A program made the translations under genes and the position numbers. 64,000 bases of DNA from Mycolicibacter sp. MU0083 (lineage in GTDB: Bacteria > Actinomycetota > Actinomycetes > Mycobacteriales > Mycobacteriaceae), in NCBI RefSeq assembly GCF_963378075.1, contig NZ_OY726394.1, positions 2,728,001-2,792,000 on the forward strand. The letters run 5' to 3'. Below the pieces are notes generated by a model, which searched no databases, was not told the DNA's origin, and saw only the letters and a program-made list of their open reading frames with translations. Position 1 is the first letter of the stretch; every line of letters begins with the position of its first letter. This document shows, piece after piece, positions 57,315 through 64,000 of the stretch.

Positions 57315-57965
57315 CTAGCGGGCCTTGCCGCCCCACAGCGCGGTCAGCCACAGCGCCTCGAGGACATCCACTCCGCGGCCCACGTCGCCGTCGGAGCCCA
57401 GGTAGGCGCTGTCCCCGGAGAGCATGTAGGCGGTGGTGGCGGCCAGCGTCCGCACCAGCGCCGGGATGTCGTCGCTGATGGGGTGTGCCGTGCCCGCTTC
57501 GATCTCGTCGTTGACCACGCCGACGATCTGGTCGATCACGGCGTCGATCTGGGCGTCGAGCAGCTCCCGGATCTCGGCGTCGCTGTTGCGGGCCAGGTTG
57601 CAGGCCGACATCACCGGGTCGTTGTGGGCGTAGACGGCGGCCGCGCTACCGACCATGCGCTGCGCGAAGGCTGCCGGGGATTCGTCGACGCCGCGCGCCG
57701 CGAAGAAATGGGTGAGCTCTTCGAGTTCCTGACTCGCCTCGGCCAAGATGTGCGCCAGCACCGCGTATTTGGAGTCGAAGTAGAAGTAGAACCCCGAGCG
57801 CGCCACCCCGGCCCGGTCGCTGATGGTGCTGACCGACAGTTCGGCGAACGGTTTTTCCTCCAGCAGTTCGCGTACGGCCTGCACAATCGCCTGGCGCTGC
57901 TTGTCGCCTCGCCGCATCGGCAGATCGTCGGCCGGCCGGCCCGCGGCGCCGTCCTCGGTTGTCAC
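57315..57965 (-). CDS. TetR family regulator (Rv3058c-like)
   Basis: 216 residues, the same length as Rv3058c. TetR HTH: RQAIVQAVRELLEEKPFAEL, SVSTISDRAGVARSGFYFYF, DSKYAVLAHIL; the C-terminal ligand domain is helical. GTG 57965 is preferred over GTG 57983 because of length and the AAGG upstream. Divergent from the first CYP136 gene; the TTGAC-N4-GTCAA palindrome in the gap (58002-58015), repeated before the second P450, is the obvious binding-site candidate. Confidence 0.9.
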   Translation of the reverse strand: MTTEDGAAGRPADDLPMRRGDKQRQAIVQAVRELLEEKPFAELSVSTISDRAGVARSGFYFYFDSKYAVLAHILAEASQELEELTHFFAARGVDESPAAFAQRMVGSAAAVYAHNDPVMSACNLARNSDAEIRELLDAQIDAVIDQIVGVVNDEIEAGTAHPISDDIPALVRTLAATTAYMLSGDSAYLGSDGDVGRGVDVLEALWLTALWGGKAR

Positions 57966-58001
57966 CCTTGCACCTTGCACCACAGCGGGCCGGATTCAAA
58001 C

Positions 58002-58015
58002 TTGACAGGCGTCAA
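58002..58015. promoter_or_regulatory. Operator/-35 palindrome of the first CYP136 gene
   Basis: TTGACAGGCGTCAA: 5-bp perfect arms, 4-base centre, flanked by AAAC/AATT. TTGACA doubles as a -35; AAGGAT follows after a 17-bp spacer (58025-58030) as a -10. It lies 37 bp from the TetR start. Confidence 0.6.
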
Positions 58016-58083
58016 ATTAGATCCAAGGATGAGAGGCCGAGTGAGGGTTACCACAACCTGTCCGGGCCGTTAAAGGAGCGTTT

Positions 58084-59559
58084 GTGACCACCATCAGCAC
58101 CCCGCGTTACCTGCTCGACCAGGCCAAACGCCGGTTCACTCCGACCTTGAACACCATCCCCGGGATGGGCCTGCTGGAAAAGCGCCTGATGAGCGTCGAC
58201 TGGCCGACGAAGCCCCTGGCGATCCCGCCGGCGGGCAGCGACCTCAAACCCGTCATGGGCGACTCCGGCCTGCCGCTGTTGGGGCACATCGTCGAGATGT
58301 TCCGCCAGGGCCCGGACTTCGCGCTGCACCTGTACAACACCCGCGGTCCGGTCACCTTCGCCGAGGCCCCGATCCTGCCGTCGATCGTCGCCCTGGGCCC
58401 CGACGCCACCCAGACGATCTTCACCAACAAGAACAAGGACTTCTCCCAGAAGGGCTGGCTCCCGGTGATCGGGCCGTTCTTCAACCGCGGCCTGATGATG
58501 CTGGAGTTCGACGAGCACATGGCGCACCGGCGGATCATGCAGTCCGCGTTCACCCGGCCGCGGCTGGCCAGCTACGTCGAGGACATCGACCGGGTGGCGT
58601 CGGCGATCGTGGCCGACTGGCCCACCGACGACGGCCGCTTCCTGGTGCATCCGGCGATGAAGGAGCTGACTCTCGACGTCGCCTCGGTGGTGTTCATGGG
58701 CCACCAGCCGGGCAGTGACCACGCCCTGGTCACCAAGGTCAACCGCGCCTTCGAGCAGACCACCCGGGCCGGCGGCGCGATCATCCGGACCGCGGTGCCG
58801 CCGTTCAAGTGGTGGCAGGGCCTGCAGGGCCGCAAGGTGCTCGAGGAGTACTTCGTCGAGCGGGTCAAGGAGCGCCGTCAGGCCGACGGCACCGACATCC
58901 TGACCGTGCTGTGCCACACCTCCGACGAGGACGGCAACACCTTCACCGACGAAGACATCGTCAACCACATGATCTTCTTGATGATGGCCGCCCACGACAC
59001 CACCACGTCGACGGTGACCACGATGATCTACCACCTGGCCGCCCACCCGGAGTGGCAGGAGCGGGCCCGCGAGGAGTCCGAACGGCTCGGCGACGGACTG
59101 CTGGACATCGAGTCGCTGGAGAAGCTCGAGACGCTCGACCTGGTGATGGACGAGTCGCTGCGACTGGTGACCCCGCTGCCGTTCAACATGCGTCAGGCCG
59201 TGCGCGACACCGACCTGCTGGGCCATTTCGTGCCGGCGGGCACCAACATCGTCACCTGGCCGGGGATGAACCACTGGCTGCCCGAGCTCTACACCAACCC
59301 GCGGCAGTTCGACCCGGAACGATTCCTCGAGCCGCGCTCCGAGCACAAGCAGCACCGCTACGCCTGGGCGCCGTTCGGCGGCGGCGCGCACAAGTGCATC
59401 GGGATGGTGTTCGGCCGCCTGGAGATCAAGACCGTGCTGCACCGACTGCTGCGCCAGTACCGGATCGAACTGGCACACCCCGGCTACCAGCCGCGCTGGG
59501 ACTACGCCGGCATGCCGATCCCGATGGACGGCATGCCCATCACCCTGCGCCGGCTCTAG
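58084..59559 (+). CDS. cyp136: Cytochrome P450 CYP136 family, copy 1
   Basis: 491 residues (CYP136 in M. tuberculosis is 492). I-helix oxygen-binding motif AAHDTTTST, ExxR in DESLRLV, haem-binding loop FGGGAHKCIG with Cys438 as iron ligand. The N terminus TTISTPRYLLDQAKRRFTP is shared with copy 2. Substrate unknown; sterol-like lipids are suggested by the resemblance of CYP136 to CYP51. GTG 58084 has AAAGGAG upstream. Likely repressed by the divergent TetR. Confidence 0.95.
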   Translation: MTTISTPRYLLDQAKRRFTPTLNTIPGMGLLEKRLMSVDWPTKPLAIPPAGSDLKPVMGDSGLPLLGHIVEMFRQGPDFALHLYNTRGPVTFAEAPILPSIVALGPDATQTIFTNKNKDFSQKGWLPVIGPFFNRGLMMLEFDEHMAHRRIMQSAFTRPRLASYVEDIDRVASAIVADWPTDDGRFLVHPAMKELTLDVASVVFMGHQPGSDHALVTKVNRAFEQTTRAGGAIIRTAVPPFKWWQGLQGRKVLEEYFVERVKERRQADGTDILTVLCHTSDEDGNTFTDEDIVNHMIFLMMAAHDTTTSTVTTMIYHLAAHPEWQERAREESERLGDGLLDIESLEKLETLDLVMDESLRLVTPLPFNMRQAVRDTDLLGHFVPAGTNIVTWPGMNHWLPELYTNPRQFDPERFLEPRSEHKQHRYAWAPFGGGAHKCIGMVFGRLEIKTVLHRLLRQYRIELAHPGYQPRWDYAGMPIPMDGMPITLRRL

Positions 59560-59579
59560 CCCCCCGTATCCCTTCCGGC

Positions 59580-59635
59580 GAGCAGACAGAGAATCGCCCG
59601 ATCCGGCTGTCCGGCGTGCGATTCTCTGCCTGCTC
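59580..59635. repeat. 18-bp imperfect palindrome between the two P450 genes
   Basis: Arms 59580-59597 and 59618-59635 match in 17 of 18 positions (GAGCAGACAGAGAATCGC type) with a 20-base loop holding CCGG-CTGT-CCGG. It starts 20 bases after the first P450 stop, so could act as its terminator. I recall similar AGAATCGC palindromes between genes in other mycobacteria; that needs a search. Confidence 0.6.
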
Positions 59636-59701
59636 GTGCCCGGGGACCGCACCCGGCGACTCGGCGACGACGCCGTCCGCCACGCCACACCGGGTAAAAA
59701 C

Positions 59702-59715
59702 TTGACAGTTGTCAA
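59702..59715. promoter_or_regulatory. Operator/-35 palindrome of the second CYP136 gene
   Basis: TTGACAGTTGTCAA has the same AAAC 5' flank, 17-bp spacer and AAGGAT (59725-59730) as the first copy. It lies 68 bp from the start codon against 69 bp for copy 1, so the regulatory region was duplicated with the gene. Confidence 0.6.
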
Positions 59716-59782
59716 ACTTGGTCCAAGGATTGGTCATCAAGTGACGGGCACCACATCCGCCCGGGTCGCCTAAGGAGCGCCT

Positions 59783-61261
59783 GTGACAACGATCAGCACC
59801 CCGCGTTATCTGATGGACCAGGCCAAACGCCGGTTCACCCCGTCGTTCAACAACTTCCCCGGAATGGCGGCGCTGGAGAAGCGCCTGTTGAACATGGAGT
59901 TTCCCGAGAAGAAGCTCGCCGATCCGCCTCCGGGCAGTGGCCTCAAGCCGGTCCTCGGCGACGCGGGGCTGCCGATCCTGGGGCACATGATCGAGATGAT
60001 GCGCGGCGGGCCGGACTACCTGATGCACATGTACCACACCCAGGGGCCGGTGCTGTTCGGTGATTCGCCCGTGCTGCCCGCCGTCGCGGCGCTGGGTCCC
60101 GACGCCACCCAGATCATCTACGCCAACCGCAACAAGGACTACTCGCAGCAGGGTTGGGTCCCGGTGATCGGGCCGTTCTTCCACCGCGGTCTAATGCTGC
60201 TGGACTTCGAGGAACACATGTTCCATCGGCGGATCATGCAGGAGGCGTTCGTCCGGCCCCGCCTGGTCGGCTACGTCGAGCAGATCGACCGGGTCGCCTC
60301 CCAGGTGGTCGCCGACGACTGGGTGACCGACGACCCGCGGTTCCTGCTCTACCCCGCGATGAAGGAGCTGACCCTCGACATCGCCGCACTGGTGTTCATG
60401 GGGCATGAACCCGGTACCGATCACGAGCTGGTCACCAAGGTCAACAAGGCGTTCACCACCACGACCCGGGCCGGCAACGCTCTGATCCGCACCAGTGTGC
60501 CGCCCTTCACCTGGTGGCGCGGCCTCAAGGCACGCGAGCTGCTGGAGAACTACTTCACCGCCCGGGTCCGCGAGCACCGCGGCAAGCAGGGCAACGACCT
60601 GCTCACCGCCCTGTGCTACGCCCAGGACGAGGACGGCAACAGCTTCTCCGACACCGACATCGTCAACCACATGATCTTCTTGATGATGGCCGCCCACGAC
60701 ACGTCGACGTCGACGGCCACGTCGATGGTCTACAACCTCGCCGGCAACCCGGACTGGCAACAGCGCTGCCGCGACGAATCGGATCGGCTGGGCGACGGGC
60801 CCCTCGACATCGAATCGCTGGAGAAGCTGGAGTCGCTCGATCTGGTGATGGACGAGTCGATCCGCCTGGTGACGCCGGTGCAGTGGGCGATGCGCCAGAC
60901 CGTGCGCGACACCGATCTGCTGGGCTATTACATCCCCAAGGGCACCAACGTCATCGCCTACCCCGGGGTGAACCACCGGCTACCCGAACTGTGGACCGAT
61001 CCGATGAAATTCGACCCCGACCGGTTCACCGAACCACGCAACGAACACAAGCAGCACCGCTACGCGTTCAATCCGTTCGGCGGCGGCGCGCACAAGTGCA
61101 TCGGCATGACGTTCGGCCGCCTCGAGGTCAAGGCGATCCTGCACCGGCTGCTGCGCCGGTATCGGCTGGAATTGCCGCACCCGGGCTATCAGACCCGCTG
61201 GGACTACGGCGGCATGCCCATCCCGATGGACGGGATGCCGATCGTGCTACGCCCGCTGTGA
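59783..61261 (+). CDS. cyp136: Cytochrome P450 CYP136 family, copy 2
   Basis: 492 residues, collinear with copy 1 along the whole length. I-helix AAHDTSTST, ExxR in DESIRLV, haem loop FGGGAHKCIG with Cys439. Differences cluster around the N-terminal B-C and F-G parts (for example SFNNFPGMAALEKRLLN and TTTRAGNALIRTSVPPF), where substrate specificity usually lies, so the copies may have diverged in substrate. GTG 59783 has TAAGGAG upstream. M. tuberculosis has a single cyp136. Confidence 0.95.
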   Translation: MTTISTPRYLMDQAKRRFTPSFNNFPGMAALEKRLLNMEFPEKKLADPPPGSGLKPVLGDAGLPILGHMIEMMRGGPDYLMHMYHTQGPVLFGDSPVLPAVAALGPDATQIIYANRNKDYSQQGWVPVIGPFFHRGLMLLDFEEHMFHRRIMQEAFVRPRLVGYVEQIDRVASQVVADDWVTDDPRFLLYPAMKELTLDIAALVFMGHEPGTDHELVTKVNKAFTTTTRAGNALIRTSVPPFTWWRGLKARELLENYFTARVREHRGKQGNDLLTALCYAQDEDGNSFSDTDIVNHMIFLMMAAHDTSTSTATSMVYNLAGNPDWQQRCRDESDRLGDGPLDIESLEKLESLDLVMDESIRLVTPVQWAMRQTVRDTDLLGYYIPKGTNVIAYPGVNHRLPELWTDPMKFDPDRFTEPRNEHKQHRYAFNPFGGGAHKCIGMTFGRLEVKAILHRLLRRYRLELPHPGYQTRWDYGGMPIPMDGMPIVLRPL

Positions 61262-61263
61262 TC

Positions 61264-61731
61264 TCACCCCGAGGTCAGCAGCCGGTTGACACAGGTGACG
61301 ACGGCCTCCACCGCCGATCGCCCGGCATCGGGCGCGAAGCCCACCGCCCAGGCGGCGGTGCGGCCGTCGGATCCGTGAATGAACGTCGCCGTCTCGTTAC
61401 CGCAGCCGAGCTGGTGAAATCCCAGGATCTCCAATGGGATTCCACGCTCGTACAGCATGTCGGTGAGCGCGGCCAACGGGCCGTGCGCCGCCGCGGTGCA
61501 AGTTCCGGACCGGTCACCGATGGCGATGGTCGCCTGGTAGGTCCGGCCCCGTAGCCCCAGCTGCGTCGCGGGTCGGTCGGCGTCCAGGCAACACCACCGC
61601 CCGACGCTCAACGGCCCCGCCGAGCGTCCGTAGGTGGCCACGAAGCCCTCCCAGGTGAGCTGGGCGGCCAGATCGCGGAGTTCGCGCGGGAGTCGGGTGT
61701 CGAACCGGTCGGAAAACGATGTGGGAGCCAT
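61264..61731 (-). CDS. Stand-alone LeuA (2-isopropylmalate synthase) regulatory-domain protein
   Basis: 155 residues. From about residue 60 it matches the C-terminal allosteric domain of LeuA that binds leucine: AAHGPLAALTDMLYERGIPL and GFHQLGCGNETATFIHG, then TAAWAVGFAPDAGRSAVEAV and TCVNRLL. The N-terminal ~60 residues (LTWEGFVATYGRSAGPLSVG) resemble the LeuA linker subdomain. The TIM-barrel catalytic part is entirely absent. ATG 61731 starts MAPTSFSD. A leader peptide rich in branched-chain residues precedes it. It may sense leucine or regulate LeuA by assembly; inference. Confidence 0.8.
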   Translation of the reverse strand: MAPTSFSDRFDTRLPRELRDLAAQLTWEGFVATYGRSAGPLSVGRWCCLDADRPATQLGLRGRTYQATIAIGDRSGTCTAAAHGPLAALTDMLYERGIPLEILGFHQLGCGNETATFIHGSDGRTAAWAVGFAPDAGRSAVEAVVTCVNRLLTSG

Positions 61732-61768
61732 GGTGCGGTCTCTTCTGCTCGAACTGAACGACCGACGG

Positions 61769-61834
61769 GTAGTAGGTGGCACCGCAGCGGGAGGTCGGTC
61801 CGGTTCAGACCCCGCTGCGGCTGATGGCTACTAC
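61769..61834 (-). promoter_or_regulatory. Attenuator-like hairpin before the LeuA-domain gene
   Basis: On the transcript, CCGCAGCGGG (61811-61820) pairs perfectly with CCCGCTGCGG (61782-61791). An outer GTAGTAG (61828-61834, the Val-Val codons of the leader) can pair with CTACTAC (61769-61775). A ribosome stalled on the leader would break the outer stem. No U-run follows, so the effect may be on translation. Confidence 0.55.
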
Positions 61835-61849
61835 GAGCAGATGGAACAT
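61805..61849 (-). CDS. 14-residue leader peptide rich in branched-chain amino acids
   Basis: ATG at 61849, TGA ending at 61805: MFHLLVVAISRSGV. Six of 14 residues are Leu, Val or Ile, four of them consecutive (codons CTG CTC GTA GTA; GTA is uncommon in this GC-rich genome). A TAGCGT -10 ends 10 bases upstream. The stop codon falls in the loop of the downstream hairpin. This matches the layout of leucine/isoleucine attenuation leaders. Confidence 0.6.
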   Translation of the reverse strand: MFHLLVVAISRSGV

Positions 61850-61859
61850 GATGCCGTCA

Positions 61860-61865
61860 ACGCTA
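61860..61865 (-). promoter_or_regulatory. -10 element of the leader peptide / LeuA-domain transcript
   Basis: TAGCGT (minus strand) fits TANNNT and lies 10 nt before the leader ATG at 61849, giving only a few leader bases. Confidence 0.45.
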
Positions 61866-61919
61866 GCGGCGACTCCGGCGGGCGCGCAAGGCATTTATGG
61901 ATCGGCGTCGCGATCGAGA

Positions 61920-63656
61920 TCAACTCAAGATACGGCGGGCCACGTTGGTACTGACCAGGTCGAGCAGTTCGTCACCACGGCCGGCGAGGATCGTCCGGAT
62001 CGCGTAGAGCGAGAACCCCTTGGCCTGCTCGGCGGTGATCGCCGGCGGGATCGAGAGTTCCTGGCGGGCGGTGACGACATCGACGACGGCCGGACCGTCG
62101 TAGGCCAACGCATCGCTCAGCGCGGCTTCCAGGTCGCCGGGCCGTTCCACCCGGCGCCCGAAGATGCCCAGGGCCGTGGCCACGGCGCCGAAGTCGGGGT
62201 TGGCCAGCTCGGTGCCGAAGTTGACGATCCCGGCGGCCTTCATCTCCAGTTCGACGAAGTTCAGCGAGGAATTGTTGAACACGATCACCTTGACCGGCAG
62301 GCGGTTCTGCGTCAGCGTGAGCAGCTCGCCGAACAGCATCGCCAATCCCCCGTCACCGGCGAACGCGATCACCTGCCTGTCCCGGTCGGCGCTCTGGGCG
62401 CCGATCGCGTGCGGCAGAGCGCATGCCATCGTGCCGTGGTTGAACGATCCGATCAGCCGTCGTCGTCCGTTCATGCTGAGGTAACGTGCCGCCCACACCA
62501 CCGGAGACCCCACGTCGACGGTGAACACCGCGTCGTCAGCGGCCAACCGATCAGCCATCGCCGCAACGTATTCGGGACGAATCGGAGTCCGGTCCCGATC
62601 ATTGGTCGCCAGCGTATCCAGGCGTTTGCGGGTCTTGCGGTAGTGCTTCAACGACCGTTCCAGGTGAGAGCTGTCGTTCTTGCGCGTCAGCAGGGGTGCC
62701 AGGGCGGCGACGGTGTCGGCGACCGTGCCCCGCAGGCCGACATCGATCGGCGTGCGCCGGCCCAGGTTCGCGCCACGGATGTCGACCTGGATGATCCGCG
62801 CGTGCTCGGGATAGAACTGCTGGTAGGGGAAATCGGTGCCGAGCATCAGCAGCACGTCGGCTTCCCCGATCGCCTTGTAACCCGAGGCGAAGCCGAGCAG
62901 CCCCGTCATACCCACGTCGTAGGGGTTGTCGTACTCGATGTGTTCTTTGCCGCGCAACGCGTGCACGATCGGGGCTTGCAGCGTGCGCGCCACGTCGATG
63001 ACCCGGTCGTGGGCACCGGCCACCCCCGCGCCGGCCAGGATGGTGATCCTGGTGCCGGCGTTGAGGATGTCCGCAGCCGCCCGCAGCGCATGCCCGGCGG
63101 GGTGGCACACCGAGGCGGTGGGCAGGATCGGCCGCCGGCCCCAGCCGGTGTCGTCGAGCCGGTGTCCGAAGATCTCACCGGGCACGACCACGACGGCGAC
63201 ACCGTTGTCTTCCACCGCGGCCCGCATCGCTATCTCCAGGATGCGCGGCGCCTGCTCCGGCGTGCTGACCAACTCGCAGTAGACGCTGCACTCGCAAAAC
63301 AGATTCTGCGGATGGGTCTCCTGGAAGTAATCCGAACCGATCTCCGCCAGTGGGATGTGGGCGGCGATGGCCAGCACCGGCACCCGGCTGCGCTGCGCGT
63401 CGAACAACCCGTTGATCAGGTGCAGATTGCCCGGCCCGCAGCTTCCCGCGCACACCGCCAGGCGACCGGTCAGAGCCGCCTCCGCAGCCGCGGCAAATGC
63501 CGCGGTCTCCTCGTGGCGCACCTGTTCCCAACCGAAGTCGCCGGCCCGCCGGATCGCGTCGGTCAACCCGTTGAGGCTGTCACCGGGTATTCCGAACATG
63601 CGATCCACACCGCTGCGCTTGAGGCTGGCGATGACATGGTCGGCGACGGTGGTCAT
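61920..63656 (-). CDS. poxB: Thiamine-pyrophosphate pyruvate oxidase/dehydrogenase (PoxB-like)
   Basis: 578 residues. TPP enzyme with the three usual domains: Pyr domain beginning ADHVIASLKRSGVDRMFGIP with the catalytic Glu in RHEETAAFAAAAEA, central FAD/nucleotide domain, and PP domain with the GDG...NN motif (GDGGLAMLFGELLTLTQNRL then VFNNSSLNFVE). PoxB decarboxylates pyruvate to acetate and passes electrons to quinone. The short C-terminal end lacks a clear lipid-binding helix, so peripheral membrane binding is uncertain. ATG 63656. A TPP acetolactate-synthase-like role is the alternative. Confidence 0.9.
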   Translation of the reverse strand: MTTVADHVIASLKRSGVDRMFGIPGDSLNGLTDAIRRAGDFGWEQVRHEETAAFAAAAEAALTGRLAVCAGSCGPGNLHLINGLFDAQRSRVPVLAIAAHIPLAEIGSDYFQETHPQNLFCECSVYCELVSTPEQAPRILEIAMRAAVEDNGVAVVVVPGEIFGHRLDDTGWGRRPILPTASVCHPAGHALRAAADILNAGTRITILAGAGVAGAHDRVIDVARTLQAPIVHALRGKEHIEYDNPYDVGMTGLLGFASGYKAIGEADVLLMLGTDFPYQQFYPEHARIIQVDIRGANLGRRTPIDVGLRGTVADTVAALAPLLTRKNDSSHLERSLKHYRKTRKRLDTLATNDRDRTPIRPEYVAAMADRLAADDAVFTVDVGSPVVWAARYLSMNGRRRLIGSFNHGTMACALPHAIGAQSADRDRQVIAFAGDGGLAMLFGELLTLTQNRLPVKVIVFNNSSLNFVELEMKAAGIVNFGTELANPDFGAVATALGIFGRRVERPGDLEAALSDALAYDGPAVVDVVTARQELSIPPAITAEQAKGFSLYAIRTILAGRGDELLDLVSTNVARRILS

Positions 63657-63775
63657 TTCGCGTCCTCCTCACCACGGGCTCACCACGCGCGAGCGTGCGC
63701 GGAATGCCGTTGCGGCCGGGGTGTCGCCGGGCAAACACGCACCCTCGCGCAAGGTTACGCGCGCCCCGTGCGCGG

Positions 63776-64000
63776 CTACTTGATCAGCGGATCGCGCGGC
63801 ATCCCCAGAATCCGCTCGGCGATCTGGTTGCGGGTGACCTCGGAGGTGCCCCCGGCGATCGCGATGCCGCGCGCGCCCATCACCATCCGGCCGGCCAGCG
63901 CGCCCGGCCCGTCGTCCAGGGCGACATCGGGGCCCAGCAGGGCGGCACCGATGGCCGCGCCGTCGCCCATGTGCTCGGCGAGCTTGAGCTTGGTGACGTT
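63776..64000 (-). CDS. Acyl-CoA dehydrogenase, C-terminal end (truncated by window edge)
   Basis: At least 74 residues of the C-terminal helical domain of an acyl-CoA dehydrogenase: TKLKLAEHMGDGAAIG, VMGARGIAIAGGTSEVTRNQ and IAERILGMPRDPLIK before the TAG. GGTSEVTRN-IAERILGMP is the FAD/substrate-binding C-terminal signature of FadE proteins. The gene continues past the right edge. It would feed electrons to ETF (etfBA at 11.5-13.3 kb), though it is not linked to it here. Confidence 0.93.
   Translation of the reverse strand, partial: NVTKLKLAEHMGDGAAIGAALLGPDVALDDGPGALAGRMVMGARGIAIAGGTSEVTRNQIAERILGMPRDPLIK

Noticed and set aside
58048-59715. A 555-codon minus-strand open frame opposite the first P450
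   Set aside because: Antisense to haem, ExxR and I-helix motifs that are clearly coding on the plus strand.
61264-61731. Possible truncated pseudogene of leuA
   Set aside because: The domain boundary is clean, the start is sensible, the frame is intact, and a dedicated leader precedes it; it looks like a working stand-alone gene.

Overview
The window is about 64 kb of high-GC chromosome from a non-tuberculous mycobacterium (Mycobacteriaceae). The main evidence is gene order. Reading left to right, the genes follow the Mycobacterium tuberculosis order from Rv3014c (ligA) to Rv3059 (cyp136): ligA, Rv3015c, lpqA, mnmA, iscS, Rv3026c, Rv3027c, etfA, etfB, Rv3030, Rv3031, Rv3032, Rv3034c, Rv3035, Rv3036c, Rv3037c, Rv3038c, echA17, Rv3040c, Rv3041c, serB2, ctaD, fecB, adhC, nrdF2, Rv3050c, nrdE, nrdI, nrdH, Rv3057c, Rv3058c, cyp136. 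Family names come from recognised protein motifs and remembered synteny; no search was run. No tRNA, rRNA, CRISPR array, transposase or phage gene was seen.

Layout. 1-7.0 kb: ligA 5' part, a YjbR-like protein, a MetE-like protein, lpqA, the tRNA-thiolation pair iscS-mnmA, and an N-acyl/O-acyltransferase pair. The ESX/PPE block found between lpqA and mnmA in M. tuberculosis is absent. 7.1-11.5 kb: an inserted block (SDR, NmrA-like, large LuxR/LAL regulator). 11.5-13.3 kb: etfBA. 13.5-25.8 kb: the methylglucose lipopolysaccharide (MGLP) locus, interrupted by an acetyltransferase/FAD oxidoreductase/PPOX/photolyase/TspO run. 25.9-29.3 kb: three tandem secreted histidine phosphatases, one lacking its second catalytic histidine. 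29.4-39.2 kb: fatty-acid, nudix, ABC, serB2, ctaD, fecB and adhC genes with an added DUF4139 gene. 39.3-43.9 kb: transporters and a GntR regulator. 43.9-54.7 kb: class Ib ribonucleotide reductase genes, split by an accessory block (TetR, geranylgeranyl reductase, a LysR effector domain without HTH, an amide hydrolase, PucR, and an HdeD stress operon). 55.2-61.3 kb: an AAA ATPase, SDR, TetR and two tandem CYP136 genes with duplicated promoter-operators. 61.3-64 kb: a stand-alone LeuA regulatory domain preceded by a branched-chain leader peptide, a pyruvate oxidase, and the 3' end of an acyl-CoA dehydrogenase.

Regulatory reading. Many genes show a TANNNT -10 element 6-7 nt before a GTG/ATG, the mycobacterial leaderless arrangement, and I used it to choose several starts. 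Paired NrdR-like boxes with the same 32-bp spacing sit upstream of both nrdF and nrdHIE. Identical-format palindromes overlap the -35 of both P450 promoters beside their TetR gene.

The most promising undescribed item is at 61.26-61.87 kb. A 14-codon leader peptide (Leu-Leu-Val-Val-Ala-Ile run) and a strong hairpin precede a gene encoding only the allosteric domain of isopropylmalate synthase. This suggests a branched-chain-amino-acid attenuator controlling a detached leucine-sensor protein.
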